The notes: a model not told the origin generated them from the letters alone. 64,000 nt of DNA from Phytoactinopolyspora halotolerans (GCF_010550675.1 NZ_JAAGOA010000002.1:186001-250000); one strand, 5' to 3'; counted from the stretch's first letter, positions 51,830 through 59,743 are shown. Numbers and translations: made by a program.

Positions 51830-52507
51830 GTGGTTGACGAGGCACTGCGGAGCGCACCGCTGTTCCGGGAGCTCAACGACGAGGCCGCGGCGGCGCTGCG
51901 CGCCTCGATGATCGAGGTCCATCTCGATCGGGGCGAGGTGCTGTTCCGTGAGGGCGACGACGGAGACCGCGTGTACGTCGTCACCGAGGGCAAGATCAAG
52001 CTGGGGCGCACGGCGCAGGACGGACGGGAGAACCTTCTCGCCCTGCTCGGCCCGGGGCAGATGTTCGGGGAGTTATCCCTGTTCGATCCCGGTCCACGCT
52101 CAGCCACCGCCACCGCCGTGACGGAGACGTCGCTGCTCGCGCTCGGGCACGCTGATCTCGTGCCGCTGCTGACCGGCCGTCCCGAGGTTGCCCGCGGCCT
52201 GCTCCTCCAGCTGGCGTCACGGCTGCGCACCTCCAATGACACGCTGGCCGACCTGGTCTTCTCGGACGTTCCGGGCCGGGTGGCCAAGCGGTTGCTCGAT
52301 CTCTCCAATCGGTTCGGCGTGCCGTCCGACGAAGGCATCCGGGTTTCGCACGACCTCACCCAGGAAGAGCTGGCCCAGCTGGTCGGCGCCTCGCGGGAGA
52401 CCGTCAACAAGGCACTGGCCGACTTCGTGGGCCGTGGCTGGATCCGGCTCGAGCAGCGCTCCGTCGTTCTCCTCGACGTGGAGCGCATCCGGCGCCGTGC
52501 GCGCTGA
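51830..52507 (+). CDS. crp: Crp/Fnr-family cAMP-responsive regulator
   Basis: The 225-residue global regulator has a cyclic nucleotide-binding domain (phosphate-binding cassette GELSLFDPGPRSATATA near 86) and a C-terminal winged HTH (LTQEELAQLVGASRETVNKAL near 180). Length and start (VDEALRSAPLFRELN) match GlxR and Rv3676. AAGGAG seven bases upstream supports the GTG at 51830. It is divergent from nth, the arrangement known in mycobacteria and corynebacteria. Confidence 0.94.
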   Translation: MVDEALRSAPLFRELNDEAAAALRASMIEVHLDRGEVLFREGDDGDRVYVVTEGKIKLGRTAQDGRENLLALLGPGQMFGELSLFDPGPRSATATAVTETSLLALGHADLVPLLTGRPEVARGLLLQLASRLRTSNDTLADLVFSDVPGRVAKRLLDLSNRFGVPSDEGIRVSHDLTQEELAQLVGASRETVNKALADFVGRGWIRLEQRSVVLLDVERIRRRAR

Positions 52508-52516
52508 TCGGACACT

Positions 52517-53980
52517 GTGAGCGAACCTCGCGCTCCGTGGGGCATGGCGGACGGAGACCGCCACGAATCGGGGCCACCAGACACCGAAGGCGCTGAACAG
52601 TCCGGCAACCCCGGGAAGTCAGGCATCTGGCGGGCGGGTCCCATCTGGATGGCCAGTGACCGCAAGCTTGCCCGGTTCGTCGGGCGTCCGGTGGCGGCGT
52701 TCCTCCGGGTGGAGGCCGCCGGCGGCATCATTCTGCTGGCCGCCGCGCTGATCGCCCTGTTCTGGGCCAACTCGCCCTGGTCGGACACCTACGAGTCGTT
52801 CTGGACGACCGAGTTCACGTTACGGATCGGCGAGTACGAACTCACCGAGGACCTGCGCCATTGGGTGAACGACGCCCTCATGGCGCTGTTCTTCTTCGTC
52901 GTGGGCCTGGAGATCAAGTACGAGATGGCCTGCGGCGAACTGCGCGACCCGCGCTCGGCCGCGGTGCCGATCATGGCCGCCTTCGGTGGCATGGTGGTTC
53001 CGGCCGCGATCTACATCGCCTTCAACGCCGGAGGTGACGGGGCCGACGGGTGGGGCATCCCGATGGCCACCGACATCGCGTTCGCGCTGGGGGTGCTGGC
53101 CGTGCTCGGCCGGCGCATCCCGTCCGCCGCGCGGGTGTTCCTGCTCACGCTGGCCATCGTCGACGACATCGGTGCGATCACGGTGATCGCGGTCTTCTAC
53201 ACCGAGTCGATCTCGTTCATCTGGCTCGGGCTCGCATTGGCCGGCATTCTGATCATCATCGGATTGCGCCGGATCCGGGTGTGGTCACCGTACGTGTACA
53301 TCACCCTCGGGATGTTCGTGTGGCTCGCGACCTTCCAGTCCGGGGTGCACGCCACCATCGCGGGTGTGATCCTGGGACTGCTCACCCCGGCGAAGCCGCT
53401 GCTCGATCAGGCTCAGGCGAAGGAGTACGCACGCCAGTCCCTGCCGGACGAACTCGACCCGAGCGAGGTACGCCGATACCGCTTCCTGCTGAACGAGTCG
53501 ATCTCGATGTCGGAGCGGCTGGAACGCGCGCTGCATCCCTGGAGCAGCTACGTGGTGCTGCCGATCTTCGCGCTCGCGAACGCGGGCATCGACCTGGGCG
53601 GCGGGGTGCTCGGCGAGGCGCTGGGGTCACCGATCACGCTCGGAGTGGCCACCGGTCTTGTGGTGGGCAAGACGGTGGGTGTCACGGTCACGTCGTGGCT
53701 CGCCGTCCGTCTTGGCTGGGGCCGGCTGCCGACCGGGACGTCGTGGACCACCATGGTCGGTCTGGCGATGGTCGCCGGGGTGGGCTTCACCGTGTCGTTG
53801 TTCATCACCGGGCTGGCGTTCGGCGACGGGACCTTGCCGGCAGACGACGCGAAGGTCGGCGTTCTCGGCGGATCGATCGTGGCCGCGAGCATCGGGGCCG
53901 CCCTGCTGATCCTCGCCGGCCGTCGCCGCCATGACGAGACGTCGTCGCTCGGTGTGGAACAGGAACCCGCGGCACGCTGA
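52517..53980 (+). CDS. nhaA: Na+/H+ antiporter NhaA, paralogue 2
   Basis: The 487-residue antiporter has FFFVVGLEIKYEMACGELRD near 130, IPMATDIAFALGVLAVLG near 180 and AIVDDIGAITVIAV near 215, the NhaA helix 4/5 signatures with the Asp pair. It differs from the copy at 46015 in its longer hydrophilic N-terminus (about 50 residues), the insertion between helices 8 and 9 (AKEYARQSLPDELDPSEVRR) and shorter tail. The GTG at 52517 has no good ribosome site; ATG codons at 52544 or 52649 are alternatives. It lies 9 bases after crp. Confidence 0.93.
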   Translation: MSEPRAPWGMADGDRHESGPPDTEGAEQSGNPGKSGIWRAGPIWMASDRKLARFVGRPVAAFLRVEAAGGIILLAAALIALFWANSPWSDTYESFWTTEFTLRIGEYELTEDLRHWVNDALMALFFFVVGLEIKYEMACGELRDPRSAAVPIMAAFGGMVVPAAIYIAFNAGGDGADGWGIPMATDIAFALGVLAVLGRRIPSAARVFLLTLAIVDDIGAITVIAVFYTESISFIWLGLALAGILIIIGLRRIRVWSPYVYITLGMFVWLATFQSGVHATIAGVILGLLTPAKPLLDQAQAKEYARQSLPDELDPSEVRRYRFLLNESISMSERLERALHPWSSYVVLPIFALANAGIDLGGGVLGEALGSPITLGVATGLVVGKTVGVTVTSWLAVRLGWGRLPTGTSWTTMVGLAMVAGVGFTVSLFITGLAFGDGTLPADDAKVGVLGGSIVAASIGAALLILAGRRRHDETSSLGVEQEPAAR

Positions 53981-54027
53981 GGAGCAGACGTCAGCGAATC
54001 GTAAGCCTCGGGTCTCCCGGGTGGCCG

Positions 54028-54033
54028 TACAGT
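54028..54033 (+). promoter_or_regulatory. Leaderless-type -10 box TACAGT
   Basis: TACAGT lies 7 bases before the ATG at 54041 with no ribosome site, predicting a leaderless transcript for the thioredoxin-like lipoprotein and the downstream CcdA-like gene. Confidence 0.45.
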
Positions 54034-54040
54034 CTCAGCC

Positions 54041-54679
54041 ATGATTCAGATCATCAAGACCGATATGCGTGTGCGGCGTGCGCTGACCGCGGTGGCGCTC
54101 GTATCCGGAATGGCGTTGACGGCATGTGGTGACGACGACGCGGCACCGGCCGGCGATGACAGCGGTGCTGTGGCGTCCCAGGAGTCGTCGCCGGAACCTA
54201 TGGAGGACGCGGAGGAGACGAGCGACTCCGACGAGATGGAGGACGAGTCCACGTCCGACGACGCCACCGACGACCAGATGGACGACGACGCCGGCGATGA
54301 CGAGATGGACGACGACGCCGACGTGTCCGACCAAGAAGGCGACGATTCCGGCCAGGCCGAGCTCGCAGCCGGGACCTACCGCGAGTACAGCGAGGACGCC
54401 GTGGCCGACGCGGGATTCGACACCACGATCCTGTTCTTCCACGCTTCCTGGTGTCCCGAGTGCCGGGCGTTCGAAGAGTCGATCGAGGCGGGACCGATCC
54501 CGGACGGCGTGCAGATCCTCAAGGTGGACTATGACTCCGAATCGGAGCTGAAGCAGCGTTACGACGTGACGATCCAGACCACCTTCGTCCGGGTGGACGA
54601 GAACGGCGAGCAGCTCGGGACGTGGGTGGGGTACGAGCAGGACCGCTCGGTCGACACCATCCTGAACGAGCTGGGCTGA
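54041..54679 (+). CDS. Thioredoxin-fold lipoprotein with acidic linker
   Basis: The 212-residue protein has a lipoprotein signal with lipobox MALTAC (Cys29), then an extreme Asp/Glu/Ser linker (30-105) and a thioredoxin domain with FFHASWCPECRAF (Cys138 and Cys141) and the cis-Pro region replaced by TIQTTFVRVDENGEQL. It would be anchored on the outer face of the membrane and exchange disulfides. Its partner 4 bases downstream is CcdA-like and would pass electrons to it. The acidic linker could keep the domain away from the membrane or suit high salt. Confidence 0.85.
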   Translation: MIQIIKTDMRVRRALTAVALVSGMALTACGDDDAAPAGDDSGAVASQESSPEPMEDAEETSDSDEMEDESTSDDATDDQMDDDAGDDEMDDDADVSDQEGDDSGQAELAAGTYREYSEDAVADAGFDTTILFFHASWCPECRAFEESIEAGPIPDGVQILKVDYDSESELKQRYDVTIQTTFVRVDENGEQLGTWVGYEQDRSVDTILNELG

Positions 54680-54683
54680 GCCG

Positions 54684-55403
54684 GTGCCCTTCGCCGCTGT
54701 CGCCCTCGTCGCGGGCGGGTTGTCGGTACTCGCGCCATGCGTGGTCGGATTGTTGCCGATCCTGATCGGGCGCTCCGTGGGAGCGGAGAGCCGGGCCCGG
54801 AACGTCGGTCTGGTGATCGTCGGGTTGTGTGCGTCGATCTTCGCGTTCTCCATCCTGCTCAAGGCGACGACGCTGCTCATAGGGGTGGATCAGCAGGTCT
54901 GGCAGGCGTTTGCCGGGGCGGTGCTGGTGCTGTTCGGGCTCGTCACGTTGTTCCCCGGGATGTGGGACGCGGTGTCGGCGCGACTGCGGCTGGCCGAGCT
55001 GGGCAATCGGGGTGCCCGGTACGGCGCGGGCCGGCAGAGCGCGGCCGGGGACGTCGTGCTGGGCGCCAGCCTGGGGCCGGTGTTCAGCGCGTGCAGCCCG
55101 ACCTACGCGGTGATCGTCGCCGGGGTTCTTCCGGCGGAGCCGGTCGAGGGTGTGGTGTACCTGGTCGCGTTCCTGGTGGGGTTGGCGTCGATGATGCTCG
55201 TGGTGGTCCTGGGAGGCCGCCAGGTGATCGCCAAGCTCGGCTGGGGCGTGAACCCGGAGGGTTGGCTCAAGCGCACCATGGGCGTGCTGTTCATCGTCAT
55301 CGGTGTGGCGATCGGTACCGGCCTGGATAAGGAGCTGCTGAGCTGGTTGGTGCAGAACGGATGGTTCGACTGGCAGCTCGACTTGGAGGACAGCCTGCGG
55401 TAA
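54684..55403 (+). CDS. CcdA/DsbD-like membrane thiol-electron carrier
   Basis: This 239-residue protein has six hydrophobic helices. Two Cys lie in the CcdA places: Cys19 in SVLAPCVVGLLPIL and Cys137 in PVFSACSPTYAVI. CcdA proteins carry reducing power from cytoplasmic thioredoxin to extracellular thiol proteins. The adjacent thioredoxin-like lipoprotein is the obvious acceptor. The gene order lipoprotein then CcdA suggests a self-contained repair or maturation pair. The next downstream sequence is structured repeat C. Confidence 0.87.
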   Translation: MPFAAVALVAGGLSVLAPCVVGLLPILIGRSVGAESRARNVGLVIVGLCASIFAFSILLKATTLLIGVDQQVWQAFAGAVLVLFGLVTLFPGMWDAVSARLRLAELGNRGARYGAGRQSAAGDVVLGASLGPVFSACSPTYAVIVAGVLPAEPVEGVVYLVAFLVGLASMMLVVVLGGRQVIAKLGWGVNPEGWLKRTMGVLFIVIGVAIGTGLDKELLSWLVQNGWFDWQLDLEDSLR

Positions 55404-55465
55404 CGGTCGTGCTGACGGGTCCTCGCTGGTCTGCGGGTGCGTCCGAACCGAGGGCTTCAGCAAGC

Positions 55466-55625
55466 GGTGGGGAGGGGGAGGATCCCGTCCTCGCCCGCGG
55501 CGAGGTCGTCGGCCCCACCCCACGAAGTTCCTCGCTAGCGCTCGGATACTTCGCGGGGGACCCCGGGGGCTCCTCCCACGCCGATGCCCGAGCCTACCCT
55601 GGACGGGATCCTCCCCCTCCCCACC
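55466..55625. repeat. Structured inverted-repeat element, copy C
   Basis: This 160-bp element has perfect 25-base arms (55466-55490, 55601-55625). Its interior matches copies A and B, but it carries about 50 extra bases (55513-55565) that form their own stem (CGAAGT and ACTTCG). The inner arm sequence (GGGAGGATCCCGTCC) differs from the other copies while pairing exactly. TGTGGTCAC follows three bases later, as in copy A. It sits between the convergent CcdA-like and MBL genes. Confidence 0.88.
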
Positions 55626-55628
55626 TCC

Positions 55629-55697
55629 TGTGGTCACCTGAGCGACCTGCCATCTGTGGCCACGTGAGCGAGCCACTTTCTGTGGTCACCTGAGCGA
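55629..55697. repeat. Three 26-bp tandem repeats with GTGGYCAC palindromes
   Basis: TGTGGYCACSTGAGCGA occurs at 55629, 55655 and 55681, exactly 26 bases apart. Each carries a GTGGYCAC core, perfectly palindromic in the second unit. The third unit supplies the stop codon (55686-55688) of the MBL gene. The first unit is at the edge of structured repeat C. Confidence 0.85.
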
Positions 55698-56507
55698 GGC
55701 GAGGTACTCCAGGGCCGCGGCGACCGTGCGCTCGGCGGCGGGCCACACCGAGCGGTCAACGTCGGCGTAGACGATCTCGACCACCTCCCGCGGCGTCGTC
55801 GCTCCGGAGGCCAGTGCGGCTCGCACCTCGTCGAGGCGGGCCCGGCGATGCTCGAGGTACTGCGTGATGACGGCGGCCGCATCGGTGCGGACCGGGCCGT
55901 GGGCGGGGAGCAACGTCCAGGCGTGGTCGAGCCGGGTGCGGAGCAGCTCCAGGGAGGCCAGGTAGTCGCCGAGCCGGCCGTCCGGGTGCATCACGACGGT
56001 GGTGCCGCGGCCGAGCACTGTATCGCCGGCGATGAGGCCGCGCCATGGCCGCTGCAATGTGCTTGGCTCGTGCGTCTCGTCTGGTTGATCGGCCGAAGGC
56101 GCTGGGCCGGTGAGTTCGAGGCAGATCGAGTCGGCCGTGTGGCCGGGCGTGTGCAACACCCGCAGTTCCAGCGCGGGCGCTCCGGAGCCGGGGACGTCGA
56201 GGGCGGCGTCGTGGGCGTCGAGCGGGGCGCCGGCGATACACAGCTTCGGGTCGCGTGCCCGCACGGGGGCGCCGGTGAGCTCATGGAACCGGGCGGCGCT
56301 CTCGGAGTGGTCGAGATGGTGGTGGGTGAGGACGGTGAGGATCACGGGGCCGTAGCCGAGTATCGCCGTGAGGTGGGCGTCGATCAGCGGACCGGGATCG
56401 ATGACGACGTTGCCGGCATCGGTGGCAAGGACGTAGGTGTTCGTGCCGTCGAGCGTCATCGGCCCTGGATTGTCCGCCCGGACGACGTGACACCACTCCG
56501 GAACCAT
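55686..56507 (-). CDS. Metallo-beta-lactamase-fold hydrolase (LACTB2-like)
   Basis: The 273-residue enzyme has the MBL metal motifs THHHLDHSES near 63, HTPGHTADS near 118, AGDTVLGRG near 163 and PAHGPV near 210, followed by a C-terminal winged-helix-like domain of about 60 residues, as in LACTB2-type nucleases. Position next to RidA matches M. tuberculosis Rv3677c. GGAGGAGGG seven bases upstream favours the ATG at 56507 over the GTG at 56510. Its last residues overlap a tandem repeat. Confidence 0.9.
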   Translation of the reverse strand: MVPEWCHVVRADNPGPMTLDGTNTYVLATDAGNVVIDPGPLIDAHLTAILGYGPVILTVLTHHHLDHSESAARFHELTGAPVRARDPKLCIAGAPLDAHDAALDVPGSGAPALELRVLHTPGHTADSICLELTGPAPSADQPDETHEPSTLQRPWRGLIAGDTVLGRGTTVVMHPDGRLGDYLASLELLRTRLDHAWTLLPAHGPVRTDAAAVITQYLEHRRARLDEVRAALASGATTPREVVEIVYADVDRSVWPAAERTVAAALEYLASLR

Positions 56508-56524
56508 CACACGGCCCTCCTCCC

Positions 56525-56575
56525 ATGATCATGAACAGTAACCGTGCCATGTGAACGGTTAGTGTTCATGATCAT
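56525..56575. repeat. 51-bp palindrome, copy 2
   Basis: Arms of 20 bases (56525-56544, 56556-56575) pair with one mismatch around an 11-base loop TGCCATGTGAA, the reverse complement of the loop of the copy at 42814. The element supplies the end of the Nudix gene at 56559 and lies just upstream of the MBL start. Here the two genes read in the same direction, so it is not between convergent genes. Confidence 0.9.
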
Positions 56576-57284
56576 GGTGCTCTCCGGGGTCGTCTCCTGG
56601 GTAGCGTGGATCGTCGGGCAGCACCGCCAGCACGGCGTCGCCTTGGTCGATCCAGCCCGGCAACACGGTCTCGACGCGGCGGGGCGCGCACGCGTCTTCG
56701 ACGGACGCGCACCGCGCCAGGTCTTCCAACAGGGTCCAGGTCACCGGCAGCATGGCCCACTCGCCGCGCTCCGCGCGCTCGATCGCGGCGTCCGGTGTGA
56801 TCCACTCCGTGGTGGCGGCCTCGCCGGAGACGTCGCGTGGTTGTTGACCGTCGGGGGCCGTGGCGGTGAAGAACCACGTGTCGAACCGGCGCTCCTCGAA
56901 CCGCGGGGTGATCCAGTGCGCCCACGGGTTCAGCGCCTCGGCATCCAGGATGACGCCGGTCTCCTCGTGCGTCTCACGCAGTGCTGCGTTGACGAACCCG
57001 GTCGCGGCCGGCTCGGAGGTTTCCAGCCGGGCCGCCCAGCCGGCCGCGTCCGGCAGCGGTGCCGTGTCCGCCGGTCCGACACCACCGCCGGGGAAGGCGA
57101 CCATCCCGCCCGCGAACGCCATGCTCACGTGCCGCAGCTGGATGTAGACCTCGATGCCGTCCTGGCCGGGACGGATCAGGAGCACCGACGACGCCGGTCT
57201 GGCGGGCACGGGCGCGAGCCGCTGTGCGACGAACGTCCGCGCCCGTCGTGCGGACGCCTGTGGAAGCCTTCGGGCCAGCGTCAA
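56559..57284 (-). CDS. Nudix hydrolase
   Basis: The 241-residue protein has AFPGGGVGPADTAPL and a Nudix helix AALRETHEETGVIL with the REx2EE residues. The insertion before the Nudix helix is long, as in NUDT19/RP2-like acyl-CoA-related Nudix enzymes; the substrate is unknown. The TTG at 57284 overlaps the RidA stop (TTGA). The C-terminal residues GEHHDHEH and the stop are encoded by the palindromic repeat, as for the SIS gene at 42848. Confidence 0.82.
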   Translation of the reverse strand: MTLARRLPQASARRARTFVAQRLAPVPARPASSVLLIRPGQDGIEVYIQLRHVSMAFAGGMVAFPGGGVGPADTAPLPDAAGWAARLETSEPAATGFVNAALRETHEETGVILDAEALNPWAHWITPRFEERRFDTWFFTATAPDGQQPRDVSGEAATTEWITPDAAIERAERGEWAMLPVTWTLLEDLARCASVEDACAPRRVETVLPGWIDQGDAVLAVLPDDPRYPGDDPGEHHDHEH

Positions 57285-57751
57285 CGGACCTCGACGACGA
57301 GCTCGACCTCGACCGGCGCGTCGAGTGGCAGGACGGCCACGCCGACCGCGCTGCGCGCATGCTGGCCGGCGTCACCGAACGCGGTGCCGAGCAGCTCGCT
57401 CGCTCCGTTGATCACCTGCGGCTGTGCCGTGAATCCCGGCGCCGAGGCGACGAAGCCCACGACCTTGACCACGCGCGCGACGGCGGACAGGTCACCCAGC
57501 TCGGCCCGCACGGCCGCCAGCGCGTTGAGCATGCATTGCTGCGCGCACTCGTACGCTTCCTCGGGGCTGACCTCGGCTCCGACCTTGCCGGTGCGGATCA
57601 GGTCTCCGTCCCGCAGGGGCAGCTGGCCCGAGGTGTAGACGTAGGAACCCGAGCGGACGGCAGGGACGTATACCGCGACGGGCGCGGCTACGGTGGGGAT
57701 CTCCAGGCCGGCCTCGGCCAGCCGACTCTCCGGGCTCACCACGTCGCTCAC
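57281..57751 (-). CDS. ridA: RidA-family enamine/imine deaminase
   Basis: This 156-residue protein belongs to the YjgF/RidA family: VYTSGQLPLRDGDLIRTGKVG, a helix with QQCMLNALAAVRAELGDL and a C-terminal RSAVGVAVLPLDAPVEVEL, where the usual active-site Arg is present. It clears reactive enamines in the cytoplasm. GGGAG about eight bases upstream favours the GTG at 57751 over 57760. It matches Rv3678c by position between the DUF4177-like gene and the Nudix/MBL genes. Confidence 0.9.
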   Translation of the reverse strand: MSDVVSPESRLAEAGLEIPTVAAPVAVYVPAVRSGSYVYTSGQLPLRDGDLIRTGKVGAEVSPEEAYECAQQCMLNALAAVRAELGDLSAVARVVKVVGFVASAPGFTAQPQVINGASELLGTAFGDAGQHARSAVGVAVLPLDAPVEVELVVEVR

Positions 57752-57791
57752 CCTGGTCACTCCCTATCGCTGACGGCATTGTCCGGCCTGC

Positions 57792-57950
57792 TCATTCTGG
57801 CTTCTCACGCTTGAAGTACGCCACCAGGTTCTCCGGGTTCGCTCCCGGAACGATCTGGACGAGTTCCCAGCCGTCCTCGCCCCAGGTGTCGAGGATCTGC
57901 TTGGTCGCGTGGATCAGTACAGGTGCGGTTGCGTATTCCCACTTGGTCAT
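57792..57950 (-). CDS. DUF4177-like small protein
   Basis: This 52-residue protein starts TKWEYATAPVLIHATKQIL and continues DTWGEDGWELVQIVPG to AYFKREKPE. The W-E-Y start and GEDGWELV are the DUF4177 pattern. It is soluble and of unknown function. Its position just upstream of ridA equals that of Rv3678A in M. tuberculosis. It is easily missed because of its size. Confidence 0.85.
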   Translation of the reverse strand: MTKWEYATAPVLIHATKQILDTWGEDGWELVQIVPGANPENLVAYFKREKPE

Positions 57951-57981
57951 GGCGCCGAGCCTACTGGTGTCCCGTGGTGTC

Positions 57982-58509
57982 CTACTGCGGGGAGTCCGTA
58001 GTCCAGATCGGGCCCTTGCCCGGGTGTTCGTCGAAGATCAGCCAGGTGCGGGTGCTGCGGACGCCGGGGATCTCGTGGATGCGTTCCAGCACGATCCGCC
58101 GGAGTTCCGCGTTGTTGGGCGTGCGGACCAGCGTGAGCACATCGAAGTCCCCGCCCACCAGAGCGTAGTGTTCGACGAACGGCAGTTCGCCGAGCGCCTC
58201 GGCCACCTCTCTCCAGGTGTTCTGCTGGATCGAGAGCAGAACGAAGGCGCTTGTCCCCAAGCCGGCGCGTTCGGCGTCGACATCGGCGCTGAAGCCGGTG
58301 ATGACGCCGTCCGAGAGCAGCCGGTTGATACGTGCGTAGGCGTTGGCGCGCGACACGTGGACCCGTTCGGCCAAGGTGCGCACGGACACCCGGCCGTCCT
58401 GCTGGAGTTCACCGAGAATGGCCCTGTCGACATCGTCAAGGGGGCTTGGGGGTGACTGGCCGGTCCGCCATGAGTGGCGAGGGTCATGCTGAGATGTTCG
58501 GTCGTCCAT
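57982..58509 (-). CDS. Lrp/AsnC-family regulator
   Basis: The 175-residue regulator has an N-terminal HTH (DDVDRAILGELQQDGRVSVRTLAERVHVSRANAYARI, about residues 25-61) and a C-terminal RAM ligand domain (VEHYALVGGDFDVLTLVRTPN). A 20-residue polar N-terminal extension precedes the HTH. GAGGAG eight bases upstream supports the ATG at 58509. No amino acid gene is adjacent, so its target is unknown. Confidence 0.9.
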   Translation of the reverse strand: MDDRTSQHDPRHSWRTGQSPPSPLDDVDRAILGELQQDGRVSVRTLAERVHVSRANAYARINRLLSDGVITGFSADVDAERAGLGTSAFVLLSIQQNTWREVAEALGELPFVEHYALVGGDFDVLTLVRTPNNAELRRIVLERIHEIPGVRSTRTWLIFDEHPGKGPIWTTDSPQ

Positions 58510-58774
58510 GGCCCCGTCTCCTCAGCCGACTGTCATCAATGTGCCGCATATACGGAGAAGACCATCTCATCGAGTGCGCGAATTTAAGTCAAGGGACGAG
58601 TGGGGGAATGATCAGTTGAACTCTGGCTCCGATCCGCGTCCCGTCCGGCCTGATCAGCGCCTGTCCTCTGGCCCGATCAGCGGCTGTCGCCCGGATCGAT
58701 CCGGCCGCGTGCAGTCGGCGGCGGTAGTCGGCATCGAGCCGCTGTATGCCGCGCATGTTAGCTCTGACGTGGTC
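58510..58774. other. Intergenic region with no convincing gene
   Basis: This stretch lies between the Lrp start and the DMT transporter promoter. A 63-codon minus-strand ORF (58589-58780) lacks a ribosome site and any family pattern. GATCAGCG and GATCAGCGGCTGTC-type segments recur around 58651-58690 but show no clear structure. The Lrp promoter presumably lies near 58510-58600, where the DNA is richer in A+T. Confidence 0.4.
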
Positions 58775-58803
58775 GTTCACGAATTTGTGAAAAATATGTA
58801 GAC
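58775..58803 (+). promoter_or_regulatory. Promoter with embedded operator, DMT transporter
   Basis: TTCACG (58775-58780) and TAGACT (58798-58803) are spaced by 17 bases. The element TTCACGAATTTGTGAA (58775-58790) is a near-palindrome over the -35 box and spacer. The same arrangement, with 14 of 18 operator positions the same and an ATGTAG tail, stands before the ABC transporter at 60508. The shared design suggests one regulator for both. Confidence 0.65.
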
Positions 58804-58858
58804 TCTAAACACAAGTACTCTTGTTCCCGTTGTCGCGGAATGATGCGAGGATGCTCAG

Positions 58859-59743
58859 GTGAACGCATGGGGGCTTGCGGTGGGATTGTCTGTCGCCGCT
58901 GCGCTCTTCCATGCTGTCGCGGCGGTCTTCCAGGAGCGCATGGCAAGTGATCGGCGTGCCAAGGTCGCGCGCCGGCTCGGCACCTTGCGCATGCTGTGGC
59001 GGGCCCGATGGTGGTGGGCCGTCGTACTCACCGGCGTCGCCTCAGCGCTGCACGTAGCCGCGCTGCACTTCGGGCCGCTCACGGTGGTCCAGCCGCTCGG
59101 CGCGCTGACACTGGTGCTGGCGCTGTCGATGTCGGCCGTGCTTGCGGGCCGGCGAGTGGCCCGCTCGGAATGGTGCGGCCTGGGGTTCACGATGGCTGGT
59201 CTGGGCGTTCTGCTGGCGCTGTCGCCGGTGGACACCGAGCGCGATTCGTTGGCTCCGGGAGAGGTGCTGGGCGTCACCTTGGCGGCTGTCGGCGCGCTGG
59301 CGGTGCTCATCCTCGTGGCGACCCGCTCTCGTCGGCTCGTGCCGCGTAGTCTGTTGCACGCCGCGGCGGCCGGTATCGCGTTCGGTGTGGCGTCCGCGTT
59401 CGCGCAGACGGTCACCATCCGCATGTCGCGGTCCGGGTGGGAAGAGGTGCTCACCCCTGCGGCGGCCATGGTGGTCGTGCTGGCGTTCGGCGGCTTGCTG
59501 CTGGCTCAGGCCGCCTATCGTGCCGGCATCGGCGCACCGCTGGCCACATTGACGATCGTCAACCCCATCGTCGCGGCTGTGATCGGGCTTCGTCTGTTGG
59601 GCGAGCACTTCCAGGCGGGTCTCGCCGGGGCGGTGCTGGCCGGTGTGGGTGCCATGGTCGCCGCTGGTGGCATCGTCCTGCTGGCGCGTCAGCGCCAGGC
59701 CCTCGTCGTCCGGGAGAAAGTGCTGGTCTCTGGCGGCGTGTGA
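58859..59743 (+). CDS. DMT-superfamily transporter
   Basis: The 294-residue membrane protein has nine to ten helices in two repeated halves, as in EamA/DMT transporters. Features are AAALFHAVAAVFQERMA in helix 1, LHFGPLTVVQPLGAL in helix 3 and the equivalent GIGAPLATLTIVNPIVAAVIGL in the second half (about 226-247). The substrate is unknown. GAGG eight bases upstream sets the GTG start. Its promoter has the same operator-like palindrome as the ABC exporter further on. Confidence 0.82.
   Translation: MNAWGLAVGLSVAAALFHAVAAVFQERMASDRRAKVARRLGTLRMLWRARWWWAVVLTGVASALHVAALHFGPLTVVQPLGALTLVLALSMSAVLAGRRVARSEWCGLGFTMAGLGVLLALSPVDTERDSLAPGEVLGVTLAAVGALAVLILVATRSRRLVPRSLLHAAAAGIAFGVASAFAQTVTIRMSRSGWEEVLTPAAAMVVVLAFGGLLLAQAAYRAGIGAPLATLTIVNPIVAAVIGLRLLGEHFQAGLAGAVLAGVGAMVAAGGIVLLARQRQALVVREKVLVSGGV

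Noticed and set aside
58589-58780. 63-codon minus-strand ORF between the Lrp and DMT genes
   Set aside because: No ribosome site, no family pattern, and its first codons overlap the shared operator.
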